A stretch of 64,000 bases of DNA, from positions 248,001 through 312,000 of the forward strand of contig NZ_CALSFS010000002.1 in NCBI RefSeq assembly GCF_943736985.1. Direction: 5' to 3'. Both the position numbers and the translations under genes were made by a program. Positions 26,301-34,666 of this stretch are shown one piece after another. Source of the DNA: Clostridium sp. Marseille-Q2269 (GTDB lineage Bacteria > Bacillota > Clostridia > Clostridiales > Clostridiaceae). Positions within the stretch are counted from its first letter, which is position 1, and each line of letters starts with the position of its first letter. The notes beneath the pieces are model-generated. The model searched no databases, was not told the DNA's origin, and saw only the letters and a program-made list of their open reading frames with translations.

Positions 26301-28222
26301 ATATTTATCCCTCTACTATACCTATAAATATATCTAATAATATGGATTTAATGAAACTTAAAAATTTGTTCCCAAAATCCGAGGTATATATAGCTGTAGG
26401 TAGTGACGTAATATTAAATGCTTCTAGTTACAAAAAAGAAAATATAAACATTAAAAACTCTATATTTAATTTTTCTCATATAATATTTCAACGGGGAAAA
26501 AGCAATAATAAACTAAGCGAAATAATTTCCTATATAAAAAGAGATGTACTAATTTTTTCTTTGTCCTCTAAGTACTCAGAAATAAGTTCTACACAAATTA
26601 GGAACTATATAGATGAAAATAAAAATATATCTAGCTTAGTAGATCCAATTGCAGAAAAATATATATACGAAAAAGGATTCTATCAAAGAGAGTCTCAAGA
26701 TAAATCTATAATACAACCTATATCTTTAAAGACAGTAATTCTGAATTCAATAGACGATTATTTGATAAATAAAATATATTCTATGTTAAAATATAAAATT
26801 AAAAATATAAAAGAAATATTAAATAATCTAAAACACAAATCCTCTGCTAGAGCAATATTAATAAAAGATGAAAAAGATGAATTAATAGGATTTTCTCTAT
26901 TTCATTGGATAAGATCTAATGTATTATATGAAGAAATGGCTGATGATTATATTGCAGAATATATAAGAAATAATAGTACTGGCCGAATAATATCTTTAGA
27001 TGGATTTTATATCAAAAATACAGAAAAAAGCAAACATATAGAACAAATATTAGTAACAGAAACTTTAGCCTTTTGTGTGTCTAAGGATTATGAATATGCT
27101 GTATTTCATCCAAAGCATGGAGAATTTCAAACCTCATATATAGTTGATATTTTAAAACTGCAGGGTTTTATAAAAGTGCAAAATCTTACTAATTCTTTAT
27201 GTATATATACTGTAAATATGAGCAACCCTTGTATATTAAATTTAGATATGGAAAATTTTATAAAAGAACCTTATAGAAATAATAAGAGAATCAAAAATGT
27301 AATAATAGAAAGCAGAAAAAGCTTGCAAAAGTCATTAACAAACCTATATAAAGGAGAATTAGTCTTATCCTTTGATAATAACTTTTTACACCAAGCTATG
27401 ATTAATAAAATTTGTACAGAAAATAATGTATCTAACTATATAGAAATACCTAAAAAACTTGGAAAGGCTATGTGTGTTCCCTATGGTGATATATTAGATA
27501 GGCATATAATCCCTAACACTGTAACTAAATCTCTTCATACAGAAAAAATATTTAATTCTGATATGAAAGCATTCAGAATTGGTCAATTTCCTAACTATCT
27601 TCCATTACAAACTCAGGTAAGAATGTTAACTTCTTTTAATAGGCCTGTAATTTTAGTAGATAACCTACTTCATAAAGGATACAGAATAAAAGCTCTAGAT
27701 CCAATCTTTAAGAAAGAAAAACTAGAAATAAAAAAAATAATAGTGGGTATCATGTCTGGACGAGGTAAAGATTTAATGGATAAACAAAAAAGAGCTGTGG
27801 ATAGTGTTTATTTTATACCAAGATTAAAACTTTGGTTTAATGAAGTATCTATGTATCCTTTTATGGGTGGCGATTTATTATGGAGAGAAAAGTACCCCAA
27901 AAGAAACTTACTTTCATCTATAAATTTAATACTTCCCTATACTTATCCCAAATTTATAGTTGGTTGTAGTAAAAAATCAATATTCAACTTATCTAAAGCT
28001 TGTATAGAGAATTCTATAAATATACTACACACTATAGAAGAAGAATATCGTAATATAACAGATAAAAATTTAAACTTATATTTGTTGGGTCATGTATTTA
28101 ATGTATCAAGATGTCCAGATCAAGGCGACAATATTTATTATAATTTAAATTTACCTCCCTCTCATTATCTAAAAAATGATTTAGAAAAACTATTAAGATT
28201 AGAAAATATTATAGAAGATTAA
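23357..28222 (+). CDS. 1621-residue multidomain protein: HD hydrolase, helical repeats, NMNAT-like, GNAT-like and PRTase-like segments
   Basis: An HD phosphohydrolase region carries His184, the pair His218-Asp219 in GHDIGK and His260 in NHSTWD. About residues 380-900 are helix-rich and HEAT-like. A nucleotidyltransferase of the NMNAT/cytidylyltransferase fold begins FFPGTFDPFSASH (to 934) and ends ISSTQIR (1076-1082). Its usual HxGH reads SASH, so one catalytic histidine is missing. A GNAT-like stretch lies near 1150-1290, and VILVDNLLHKGYR (1431-1443) resembles a PRPP-binding loop. HD plus NMNAT echoes the common NadD-YqeK gene pair. The function is unknown, and nucleotide or dinucleotide chemistry is an inference. 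It is the first gene of a four-gene cluster with an AGGAGG ribosome binding site. Confidence 0.8.
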   Translation: MTNLNFKYLYNKISKNFKNNNWLKKQGINKDHLNVHIDSLEFNKKLSKMILNEDFSAKTTFQLCESLLYSIYPIKNKEKYLKQIYIYSINKAFPYTSKEKNDSDLDISCEIFLKIFSIINDFEKNLNTSKWKSKYPLFFLNDEEIENLEMTKEYKKFISDFKKDYIYEMMKLSEEVMGFNTLDHVCAVHYLCVHIGRQLKEAGIPIDLGRVSGAAAGHDIGKYGCTGEDLKRVPHLHYYYTDQWFKNRNIQYIGNVAMNHSTWDLEVENLSLESLILIYSDFRVKNIKTNSGYKMHIYSLEDSFYVILNKLENLDEKKEKRYRGVYYKLKDFEDYLLKLNINIDPNNNIYKQYSHLNNTEYSLMQGDEITNNLKNISIYHSIYLMHQLRDEISLETILDSARSEKDWKDLREYIRVLQEYSTYLTQKQKKQTIKFLFENLIHPEDDIRKHCAELMGKLIAIFDENYMKEIPSNVKLLPTEITSCDILTEYLKAMLSPPSSMIYVNKFNLGYNVPTMIESLFNYCKESSLDNYRTIILSHFDNKKYKNVDIQLFLLDTAKYIPMDLSSEYAYKLWNFIFYILKKRNQTLRLGALKILNTLTKQKLSENIINKIKDYLFLSNINKNNITENMLKLKLAKSLNLESLYCSLEKHVNINKKLATEIFLSNLKSNTSWIKKHIQIDLLLKYAKENPSSFGMHTIIHFSNLLKVSDIESVRSKAGNAILEIMPYLSLAERNEIAIELLRGLEIEGNRFTEYIPTYEGQVILWLQPIELDEIIQDLTIKFKKADTTLKCLILKTIGITISNYSIYKTRFKEDISFFKSRLINMLGILLNGLGDYNIQVKQSAFISLGKHLFGREKPFEEKANLFKLTAKKILTLIAEDRNKNLMMLTNSVGLHYIYRFISDYNFFIGDLNMPCAKKIAFFPGTFDPFSASHKEIAKALRDMDFEVFLAVDEFSWSKRTLPSLLRRDILNLSIADQLNIYIYPSTIPINISNNMDLMKLKNLFPKSEVYIAVGSDVILNASSYKKENINIKNSIFNFSHIIFQRGKSNNKLSEIISYIKRDVLIFSLSSKYSEISSTQIRNYIDENKNISSLVDPIAEKYIYEKGFYQRESQDKSIIQPISLKTVILNSIDDYLINKIYSMLKYKIKNIKEILNNLKHKSSARAILIKDEKDELIGFSLFHWIRSNVLYEEMADDYIAEYIRNNSTGRIISLDGFYIKNTEKSKHIEQILVTETLAFCVSKDYEYAVFHPKHGEFQTSYIVDILKLQGFIKVQNLTNSLCIYTVNMSNPCILNLDMENFIKEPYRNNKRIKNVIIESRKSLQKSLTNLYKGELVLSFDNNFLHQAMINKICTENNVSNYIEIPKKLGKAMCVPYGDILDRHIIPNTVTKSLHTEKIFNSDMKAFRIGQFPNYLPLQTQVRMLTSFNRPVILVDNLLHKGYRIKALDPIFKKEKLEIKKIIVGIMSGRGKDLMDKQKRAVDSVYFIPRLKLWFNEVSMYPFMGGDLLWREKYPKRNLLSSINLILPYTYPKFIVGCSKKSIFNLSKACIENSINILHTIEEEYRNITDKNLNLYLLGHVFNVSRCPDQGDNIYYNLNLPPSHYLKNDLEKLLRLENIIED

Positions 28223-28237
28223 AAAGGATGTGTGTTT

Positions 28238-29461
28238 ATGGATAAACTAAAATTATTTTATTATATTTATAAAAATAATATTATAATTTCTAAAGAAAAA
28301 GAAAATTTAAAAGAAATAACAGAAGAAGAAGCTTCTTCTTATAACGGATTAATGTACTTTTTAATAGATATTAATAAAAATAATAGCAGAAGAACATTTT
28401 TAATAACTAATAGTTCTATGCTTTTTATAAAAAATGAAAATTTAAATATTTTAATTAAAAGGGATTCACTTATTGAAATTCCACAGTTTATAAAAAAATC
28501 TATAGAGGAGAAAAAATTAATTGGTATTAATAAAAATTGCGAAAATTTGGAAAATGCTATAAATTTTAATCCTTGTTCAAATAAAAAATGGAAAATAAAT
28601 ATAGTAGGATTGGGTGATGTAGGTGGAACTTTAATTACTGGATTAAGACTTTTAGGTGAAAATTGTATAGATGAAATAGGCATTTATGATAAAGATATAA
28701 ATAAAATAAACCGATTTGAATATGAATGTAATCAAATTCAAAGCCCAGAGTTAAATTCAAACTTACCTAGAATAAAACAGCTAAATGAAGATGAACTCTT
28801 TGATTGTAATATGTTTGTTTTCTGCGTTTCTATTGGTGTACCTAAAATAGGAAATGAAACTAAAGATGTAAGATTAGTTCAATTTGAAGGAAATAGCAAA
28901 ATAATATCTTACTATGCAAAGCTTGCAAAAGAAAAAAATTTCAAAGGTATCTTTGCTGTAGTATCTGATCCAGTAGATCTTTTATGCAAATCAGTTCTAA
29001 AAGAAGGGTTAGCTCCAGAGCAAATCAGAGGCTATGGCCTTGGAGTTATGAACGCTAGAGCTGCTTATTATGCTAGTAAAGATTCTAGATTAAAAAGTTA
29101 TCCACTAGAAGGCAGAGCCTTTGGTCCTCATGGTGAAGGACTTATAATAGCAAATAGTATGACCAATTATGATGAAAATCTATCTAATATATTAACTAAA
29201 AAAACTAGAGAAGCAAATTTAGAAATTCGTTCCTTAGGTTTTAAACCATATATAGCTCCTGCACTATCCTCAGGAAGTCTTTCTTTAATAGCTACAATAC
29301 AATCTAAATGGCATTACAGTGCAACTTTTTTAGATGGTGCATTTATGGGTATTAAAAATAGATTCATAAATAACACTACAGAATTAGAGACTTACAAAAA
29401 TATACCTTCTAGCTTATTAAAAAAAATAGAAGAAACTCATAGTTATTTAAAAAATTTTTGA
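28238..29461 (+). CDS. Malate/lactate dehydrogenase-like NAD(P)-dependent protein
   Basis: About 407 residues. A Rossmann motif, IVGLGDVGGTLITGLRLLG, begins near residue 123, after an N-terminal extension that I cannot assign. The later segments FAVVSDPVDLLCKSVL and GYGLGVMNARAAYYA parallel the NAD-binding and catalytic parts of lactate/malate dehydrogenases. The usual substrate arginine and catalytic histidine loop are not obvious (FGPHGEGLI may supply a histidine), so the substrate is uncertain. The gene lies 15 bases after the large multidomain gene, so the two are almost certainly cotranscribed. The ATG at 28238 fits AAGGA better than the upstream GTG. Confidence 0.75.
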   Translation: MDKLKLFYYIYKNNIIISKEKENLKEITEEEASSYNGLMYFLIDINKNNSRRTFLITNSSMLFIKNENLNILIKRDSLIEIPQFIKKSIEEKKLIGINKNCENLENAINFNPCSNKKWKINIVGLGDVGGTLITGLRLLGENCIDEIGIYDKDINKINRFEYECNQIQSPELNSNLPRIKQLNEDELFDCNMFVFCVSIGVPKIGNETKDVRLVQFEGNSKIISYYAKLAKEKNFKGIFAVVSDPVDLLCKSVLKEGLAPEQIRGYGLGVMNARAAYYASKDSRLKSYPLEGRAFGPHGEGLIIANSMTNYDENLSNILTKKTREANLEIRSLGFKPYIAPALSSGSLSLIATIQSKWHYSATFLDGAFMGIKNRFINNTTELETYKNIPSSLLKKIEETHSYLKNF

Positions 29462-29508
29462 TATATTTAAAAATTAAAATACAAATTACGTTTTAAGGGA
29501 GTGTTCTT

Positions 29509-30564
29509 ATGGAAGAGTTGTTTCTTATAATACCAAATTCTAATCCATCTAAAGAACTAGATAATATGATTAATAAGTTTTGTGAAAACTTTTCTAAAAT
29601 AAATAAGCTAACAAATAGCGAAAATATTTTACATTTAAAATGTAAAAAAATATTATTTGCTATAGAAATAGGTTTTTCGGGTATAGATTTAGATATGTGG
29701 TCTTTTATAGACAGTATAAAAGACAAAGGCAAAGATTTTTTTTATAATTCCACTGCTGCCATATTAGTTCATAGTTCTACGGAACTCTTTACCAAAGACG
29801 TATGCCAAAATTTGATATTTATAAGTAACTCTCTAGGATGTGGTTTTATAGGACATCCAATAGTTGAAGCCACCGATTCTCTAAAAAATTTTTTAACCTG
29901 GCAAAAAAATTTAAATACACCTTTAAAAAATATTTGTTTAGATTTATGTTATAAACTTGGAAATAGACTTGCAAATTATAGTCATAAGAGCATTAAATCT
30001 CCTAAAATAACAGCCCTTTATTCTTCTCCACATACTTTTTCTAATACTTTGAGTCTATGGCATATGGTATCTTGTGAACTTAAAGGATATGATATAAATG
30101 AAATTCAGATAGAAAATGGTAAAGTACTAGAATGTAAGGGTTGCTCCTATAAAACCTGCTTACATTACGGTAAACAAAATAGTTGCTTTTACGGAGGAAT
30201 TATGGTGGAAGATATACTACCTTCAATAGAAAAATCTGATATTGTTGTATGGTTATGTCCAAATTATAATGATGCTATTTCATCTAATATATCTGCCACA
30301 ATAAACAGACTTACAGTACTTTATAGGAAAACAAGTTTTTATGAAAAATATCTTCTTGGTGTAATCGTATCTGGAAACTCTGGCAGTGATTCTGTAGCAA
30401 AGCAATTAATAGGGGCTTTGAATATAAATAAAGGTTTTCTATTACCGCCCTATGGCTTATTAATGGAAACTGCTAATGATCCTAACGCAATATTTAAAAT
30501 ACCTAACATAAAAGAAAAAGCAGAAGAATTTGCACTGAATATAAAAAGGATTAATGGTGAATAA
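29509..30564 (+). CDS. Iron-sulfur flavoprotein-like / NADPH-dependent FMN reductase family protein
   Basis: 351 residues. The second half resembles FMN reductases. LYSSPHTFSNTLSL (about 170-183) sits where the phosphate loop lies, and CKGCSYKTCLHYGKQNSC (about 206-223) is a compact cysteine cluster like that of iron-sulfur flavoproteins. GNSGSDSVAKQLIGAL follows. The first 160 residues are not recognisable but look like an alpha/beta domain with GCGFIGHPIVEAT. It is third in the plus-strand cluster, 47 bases after the dehydrogenase-like gene. An electron-transfer step is a reasonable inference and nothing more specific is supported. Confidence 0.7.
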   Translation: MEELFLIIPNSNPSKELDNMINKFCENFSKINKLTNSENILHLKCKKILFAIEIGFSGIDLDMWSFIDSIKDKGKDFFYNSTAAILVHSSTELFTKDVCQNLIFISNSLGCGFIGHPIVEATDSLKNFLTWQKNLNTPLKNICLDLCYKLGNRLANYSHKSIKSPKITALYSSPHTFSNTLSLWHMVSCELKGYDINEIQIENGKVLECKGCSYKTCLHYGKQNSCFYGGIMVEDILPSIEKSDIVVWLCPNYNDAISSNISATINRLTVLYRKTSFYEKYLLGVIVSGNSGSDSVAKQLIGALNINKGFLLPPYGLLMETANDPNAIFKIPNIKEKAEEFALNIKRINGE

Positions 30565-30669
30565 ACTTAAATTTCTAAACGTATTTACTTGTGTTAATTG
30601 TATATTTTATTTATAATTTATTTACCATAGTATATAATAACTTATTAATTTCTAAAGGAGGTAATTTCT

Positions 30670-31509
30670 ATTTATATAAAAGGCGATTTTCATGTTCATA
30701 CTAATGCTTCCGATGGAAAATATTCATCAAAAGAATTAGTTTATTTAGCTAAAAATGAAGGATTAGATATAATATCTATAACGGATCATGATACTACAAA
30801 TGGAATAGAAGAGGCATTGTTTTATGGAAAAAAATTAAATATAAAAGTTATTCCTGGCATAGAATTATCTACTACATATAATAATTGTAGTATTCACGTT
30901 TTAGGATATTTTAAAGGAAATAATTGTAAAAATGAATTAATAGAAATTTTTCAAAAGGATAAAAAAAATTATAGAGAAAAAAGAGCTCATGAAATAGTAA
31001 AGAAATTAAGAGATAACTTTGATATAAAAATAAGCTTTGATGAAATAATGGAGTCTACAAAAGGAGTTATTTCTAGACCTCATATTGCAAAAGCTATTGT
31101 AAACGCAGGCTACACATTTAGTTGGGATTATATATTTTCAAATTTTATCGGTGAAGGCTGCAAAGCTTATGTGCCTAATAAAATCATTCCCACTGAAAAA
31201 GGCATATCTCTATTGAAAGAATCTGGTGCTATATCAGTTTTAGCTCATCCTGTATTAATAAAAAAGATTGATGCAGAAGAATTATTCAAATTAAACTTTA
31301 CAGGAATAGAGGCTATATATTATATGAACAAACCAGAAGATACTACTAGATTTAAAAATCTGTCAAAAAAATATAACAAGATTATAACTGGTGGTTCAGA
31401 TTTTCATGGATTAACAAAAACTGATGGAAGCCACCCTAATAAAATAGGAGCAACCACATTAGATCCATATAATATACAAAAACTTCTAGAAGCAATAGAC
31501 GAAATATAA
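30670..31509 (+). CDS. PHP-domain phosphoesterase with a probable AUU start codon
   Basis: 279 residues. The PHP motifs are GDFHVHTNASDGKYS (5-19), SITDHDTTNGIEEA, PGIELSTTYN, LAHPVL and GGSDFHG, as in the TrpH/YciV group that hydrolyses nucleoside bisphosphates or short RNA ends. No ATG, GTG or TTG lies in frame between the stop at 30646 and a TTG at 30817. Starting at that TTG would remove the first metal-binding motifs. An AGGAGG (30656-30661) sits exactly 8 bases before ATT at 30670, which gives MYIKGDFHVH. It is the last gene of the cluster, and the stop codon abuts repeat copy B. Confidence 0.82.
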   Translation: MYIKGDFHVHTNASDGKYSSKELVYLAKNEGLDIISITDHDTTNGIEEALFYGKKLNIKVIPGIELSTTYNNCSIHVLGYFKGNNCKNELIEIFQKDKKNYREKRAHEIVKKLRDNFDIKISFDEIMESTKGVISRPHIAKAIVNAGYTFSWDYIFSNFIGEGCKAYVPNKIIPTEKGISLLKESGAISVLAHPVLIKKIDAEELFKLNFTGIEAIYYMNKPEDTTRFKNLSKKYNKIITGGSDFHGLTKTDGSHPNKIGATTLDPYNIQKLLEAIDEI

Positions 31510-31949
31510 GGAAATTACGACATAAAGTAAGATTACAACCATTAGGTTAAAAAAGGGATATGTGGCTTAAAAGGCAGGTCAATTCGCTAAGAAGTTCTAA
31601 TTTAATTTTTTAAGATATATGGTCCAAAATACAAACTCGTTAACGCTCAAACATATATTTTGGACACATATCCTTTAAAAAAATAAATAAGAAATTCTAA
31701 AGCTTTTTCCAATGCCTTTTGCACCACATATCCCAATTTTTTAACCTAAAGGAAGATATTAAACTATAACGTAATTTTCTATGTAAGAGGAAGTACTAAA
31801 AGATGATTTTACTCCTCTTTGTTACGTAAAATCTGCAATTATTTTTTTCATTAAAAGAAAGGGCTTTAAAAAATTTTTCTTTAGAAAATTCATGCGTAGC
31901 ATGCGGAGTAAGTATATCATTCATAAAATTTGCATATGTTAATTTTTAT
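31510..31949. repeat. Dispersed structured repeat, copy B (about 440 bp)
   Basis: This is a diverged copy of 6407-6854 in the same orientation. The long inverted arms are 31542-31576 with 31713-31749. The inner hairpin pairs 31622-31631 with 31656-31665 around the conserved loop ACTCG..AACGCTCAAACA. The right half again holds CATGCGTAGCATG and TTACGTAA. It starts right at the stop codon of the PHP gene and ends 35 bases before the end of the convergent aminopeptidase gene. No gene lies inside. Confidence 0.8.
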
Positions 31950-31983
31950 TCTTTAAAAGGTGTTAAGTGGTAATTTTCTTATT

Positions 31984-33387
31984 TTATGCTTCTAGTAAAA
32001 ATGCCCAATAGCCTCTCATAGTTTCGTATATATCTGCTTTGCTAGCTATTTCCCAAGGTGCATGCATGTTATGAAGCGCAACTCCACAATCTATAACTTC
32101 CATACCATATTGAGCTAATATATAAGCTATAGTGCCTCCACCACCTTGATCTACCTTCCCTAATTCTGATGTTTGCCATGATACATTATGTTTTTCCATT
32201 ATAGTTCTTATTTCAGCTATATATTCTGGATTTGCATCATTAGATCCACTTTTTCCTCTAGCTCCAGTATATTTATTAAATACTATACCTTTTCCAAAGT
32301 AAGCTGAGTTTTTCTTTTCCATAACTGATGGATAATTAGGATCAAACGCTGCTGATACATCAGAAGATAGCATTTTTGAATTTGTAAGACATCTTCTTAA
32401 TTTTAAATCACTATAATTATCTGATGTTAAATTTATCATTTCTGCTACTACATTTTCAAAGAATTTAGATTGCATACCTGTTGCCCCTACGCTACCTATT
32501 TCTTCTTTATCTACAAGTAATGTTACACAAGTTTTATCTACTTTATCCATCTTCATCATAGCTTCAAAAGAAGTATAAGAACAAATTCTATCGTCTTGGC
32601 CATAAGCCATTATCATACTTCTATCAAATCCATAATCTCTAGCTTTTCCTGCTGGTACTACTTCTAATTCTGCTGAAACAAAGTCTTCTTCTTCTATTTT
32701 ATATTTTTCATTTAATAGCCTTAATATGTTTATTCTTACTCTATCTTTTGCTTCTTTATCTTCTGCAGGGATGCTCCCTATTAATACATTTAGGTTTTCA
32801 CCTTCTACTACTTTAGAAGCCTTTTTATCCATTTGTTCTGCTGACAAATGAATTAACAAATCAGATACGCCGAATACTGGATCTGATTCATCTTCTCCTA
32901 TTACTACATTAACTTTAGTTCCATCTTTTCTAACTATTACTCCATGAATAGCTAATGGTAGAGTAACCCATTGATATTTTTTTATTCCTCCATAATAATG
33001 TGTTTTAAATAAAGCTAAATCTGTATCTTCATATAAAGGATTTTGTTTTAAATCTAATCTTGGAGAATCTACATGTGCTCCTAATATTCTAAGTCCGTTT
33101 TCCATAGATTCTTCCCCTACGAGAAATAAAGCTAATGTCTTATCCATATTATTTGCATAAACTTTATTACCAGGTTTTAATTTTTCATTATTATTTATAA
33201 TTTCCTCTAAATTTTTATATCCATTTTCTTCTGCTAACTCTATAAATTCTTTTACACATTCTCTCTCAGTTTTACATTTAGACATAAAGTCTTTGTACTT
33301 TTCTGATAAATCAAAAACATTTTTTAACTCATCTTTAGAATACTTATCCCAAGCTAATTCATATTTTTTAGTTAAATCTTTTTCCAT
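31984..33387 (-). CDS. apeA: M18-family aminopeptidase
   Basis: This is a zinc metallopeptidase of about 467 residues. LRILGAHVDSPRLDLK carries the first zinc ligand of the M18 family. AYGQDDRICSYTSFEAM, DKEEIGSVGATGMQ (catalytic glutamate pair) and VALHNMHAPWE near the C-terminus follow. It removes N-terminal residues from peptides, typically acidic or neutral ones. An in-frame GTG at 33426 also exists. I chose the ATG at 33387 because it follows GAGGAG and gives the usual start MEKDLTKKYELAW. The start choice is the least certain part. Confidence 0.9.
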   Translation of the reverse strand: MEKDLTKKYELAWDKYSKDELKNVFDLSEKYKDFMSKCKTERECVKEFIELAEENGYKNLEEIINNNEKLKPGNKVYANNMDKTLALFLVGEESMENGLRILGAHVDSPRLDLKQNPLYEDTDLALFKTHYYGGIKKYQWVTLPLAIHGVIVRKDGTKVNVVIGEDESDPVFGVSDLLIHLSAEQMDKKASKVVEGENLNVLIGSIPAEDKEAKDRVRINILRLLNEKYKIEEEDFVSAELEVVPAGKARDYGFDRSMIMAYGQDDRICSYTSFEAMMKMDKVDKTCVTLLVDKEEIGSVGATGMQSKFFENVVAEMINLTSDNYSDLKLRRCLTNSKMLSSDVSAAFDPNYPSVMEKKNSAYFGKGIVFNKYTGARGKSGSNDANPEYIAEIRTIMEKHNVSWQTSELGKVDQGGGGTIAYILAQYGMEVIDCGVALHNMHAPWEIASKADIYETMRGYWAFLLEA

Positions 33388-33494
33388 AGCACTCCTCAAG
33401 CAATTAATATCACTTGAGTTTTTCACCTCACCTTCTATAAGATTCTACTATATTAATTTTAACATAAATAAATGGATAATAGTTTATTTTTCTT

Positions 33495-34430
33495 TTAAAG
33501 CCACTTTTTTCTTTTAAAAAAGTATACTAAAAATAGCGATATAATGATAGTAAATCCTAAAACATAAAAACACCCATAAGGATTTTTCATAGGAGGTATA
33601 TTATCAAAATTCATTCCATAAAGACCAGTAATTAAACTAGCTGGTAAAAAAATAGTAGCAATTAAAGTAAATACTTTCATTAGCTCATTAGTTTTATTTG
33701 ATATTTCGGATTCAAATGCTTCTCTTACTAATGAAAGATCTTGCACTAGTGTTTCCAATGCTACCATTAATTTTTCTATTTTGTTATTTAGAGTAATACA
33801 ATACTTGATGCATTCTTTTTCTATTACTCCATTGTCATTACTTGTAAGACTATCCCCTATATATCTTAATGGTGTTATATATTTTCTGATTCTATAAACT
33901 TGTCTTCTTAAATATATTATTTCATCTATATGTTCATGCTTTGGTTCCTTTAATATGTCTATTTCTATCTTATCTGCCTTGGTTTCTAAAGTAGCTATAA
34001 CTTCATAATTTTTAATTATTATTCTATCTATAATATAATATAATAAAATAAATGGCTTAGGATTTTCCTTTAAAAGAAAACAATTTTTGCTTTCATTAAT
34101 ATCATCTAATATTTCTTCTATTAAAGTTAATCTTTCTTTATACACTGTTATTATGCAATCTTTACTTAAAAAAATATTAATTTCATTAGCTTCTACTGCC
34201 TTATTATACTTAAGCAAATTTAAAATAATAAATGTATAATCTTTATAAAAATTTATTTGAGCTCCCTGAGTGTAATTTTTGCATTCTTCTATATTTTCTT
34301 CTTTTAAAGTAAATTTATCTTTTAACATATCTAGCTCCTGTGAATGAACAACTATCCAATAATAACTTTTTCCTATTTTAAAGTCCTCTTTAACTTGATC
34401 AAAATTATTTAACAAATCAAAAATAATCAT
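33495..34430 (-). CDS. corA: CorA-family magnesium/divalent cation channel
   Basis: 311 residues, mostly a cytoplasmic alpha/beta and long-helix domain. Two C-terminal transmembrane helices flank the YGMNFDNIPP motif (about 272-281), which is the CorA selectivity signature. The protein ends with basic residues (FFKRKKWL), as expected. Members form pentameric Mg2+ channels, and some transport Co2+, Ni2+ or Zn2+. It is transcribed alone, upstream of the aminopeptidase on the same strand. No M-box riboswitch was seen in its leader. Confidence 0.9.
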   Translation of the reverse strand: MIIFDLLNNFDQVKEDFKIGKSYYWIVVHSQELDMLKDKFTLKEENIEECKNYTQGAQINFYKDYTFIILNLLKYNKAVEANEINIFLSKDCIITVYKERLTLIEEILDDINESKNCFLLKENPKPFILLYYIIDRIIIKNYEVIATLETKADKIEIDILKEPKHEHIDEIIYLRRQVYRIRKYITPLRYIGDSLTSNDNGVIEKECIKYCITLNNKIEKLMVALETLVQDLSLVREAFESEISNKTNELMKVFTLIATIFLPASLITGLYGMNFDNIPPMKNPYGCFYVLGFTIIISLFLVYFFKRKKWL

Positions 34431-34545
34431 ATAAAAATCACCTAACTAATATTTTTATATGATTATTATTTGGACTTAATGTATTTATTATTCTTTTATT
34501 AACTTTTTATTTGTTAATAATTAATTGTTGTTTTATAATTAACAA

Positions 34546-34584
34546 AAACTAGCTAATATTTTCTATACCACTATTAGCTAGTTT
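34546..34584 (-). terminator. Terminator after the fthC-type gene
   Basis: A 13-bp stem (34546-34558 with 34572-34584), AAACTAGCTAATA with TATTAGCTAGTTT, is followed on the minus strand by TTTTTGTT. It closes the hprK operon. Confidence 0.88.
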
Positions 34585-34666
34585 AGTCATAAAGCTATAT
34601 ATGTTTATATAAATTTGTGAATTCTATACAGTAATATTATTTATTAGATAAAATAACATTTATACA

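Noticed and set aside
30817-31509. A shorter PHP gene starting at TTG 30817
   Set aside because: It lacks a ribosome binding site and the HxH metal motif, while the upstream frame encodes both with a perfect AGGAGG.
33398-33423. An inverted repeat (CTCAAG / CTTGAG) in the aminopeptidase leader
   Set aside because: The arms are only 6 bp with a 12-base spacer. It is too weak to call a regulatory element and may be coding if the upstream GTG start is used.
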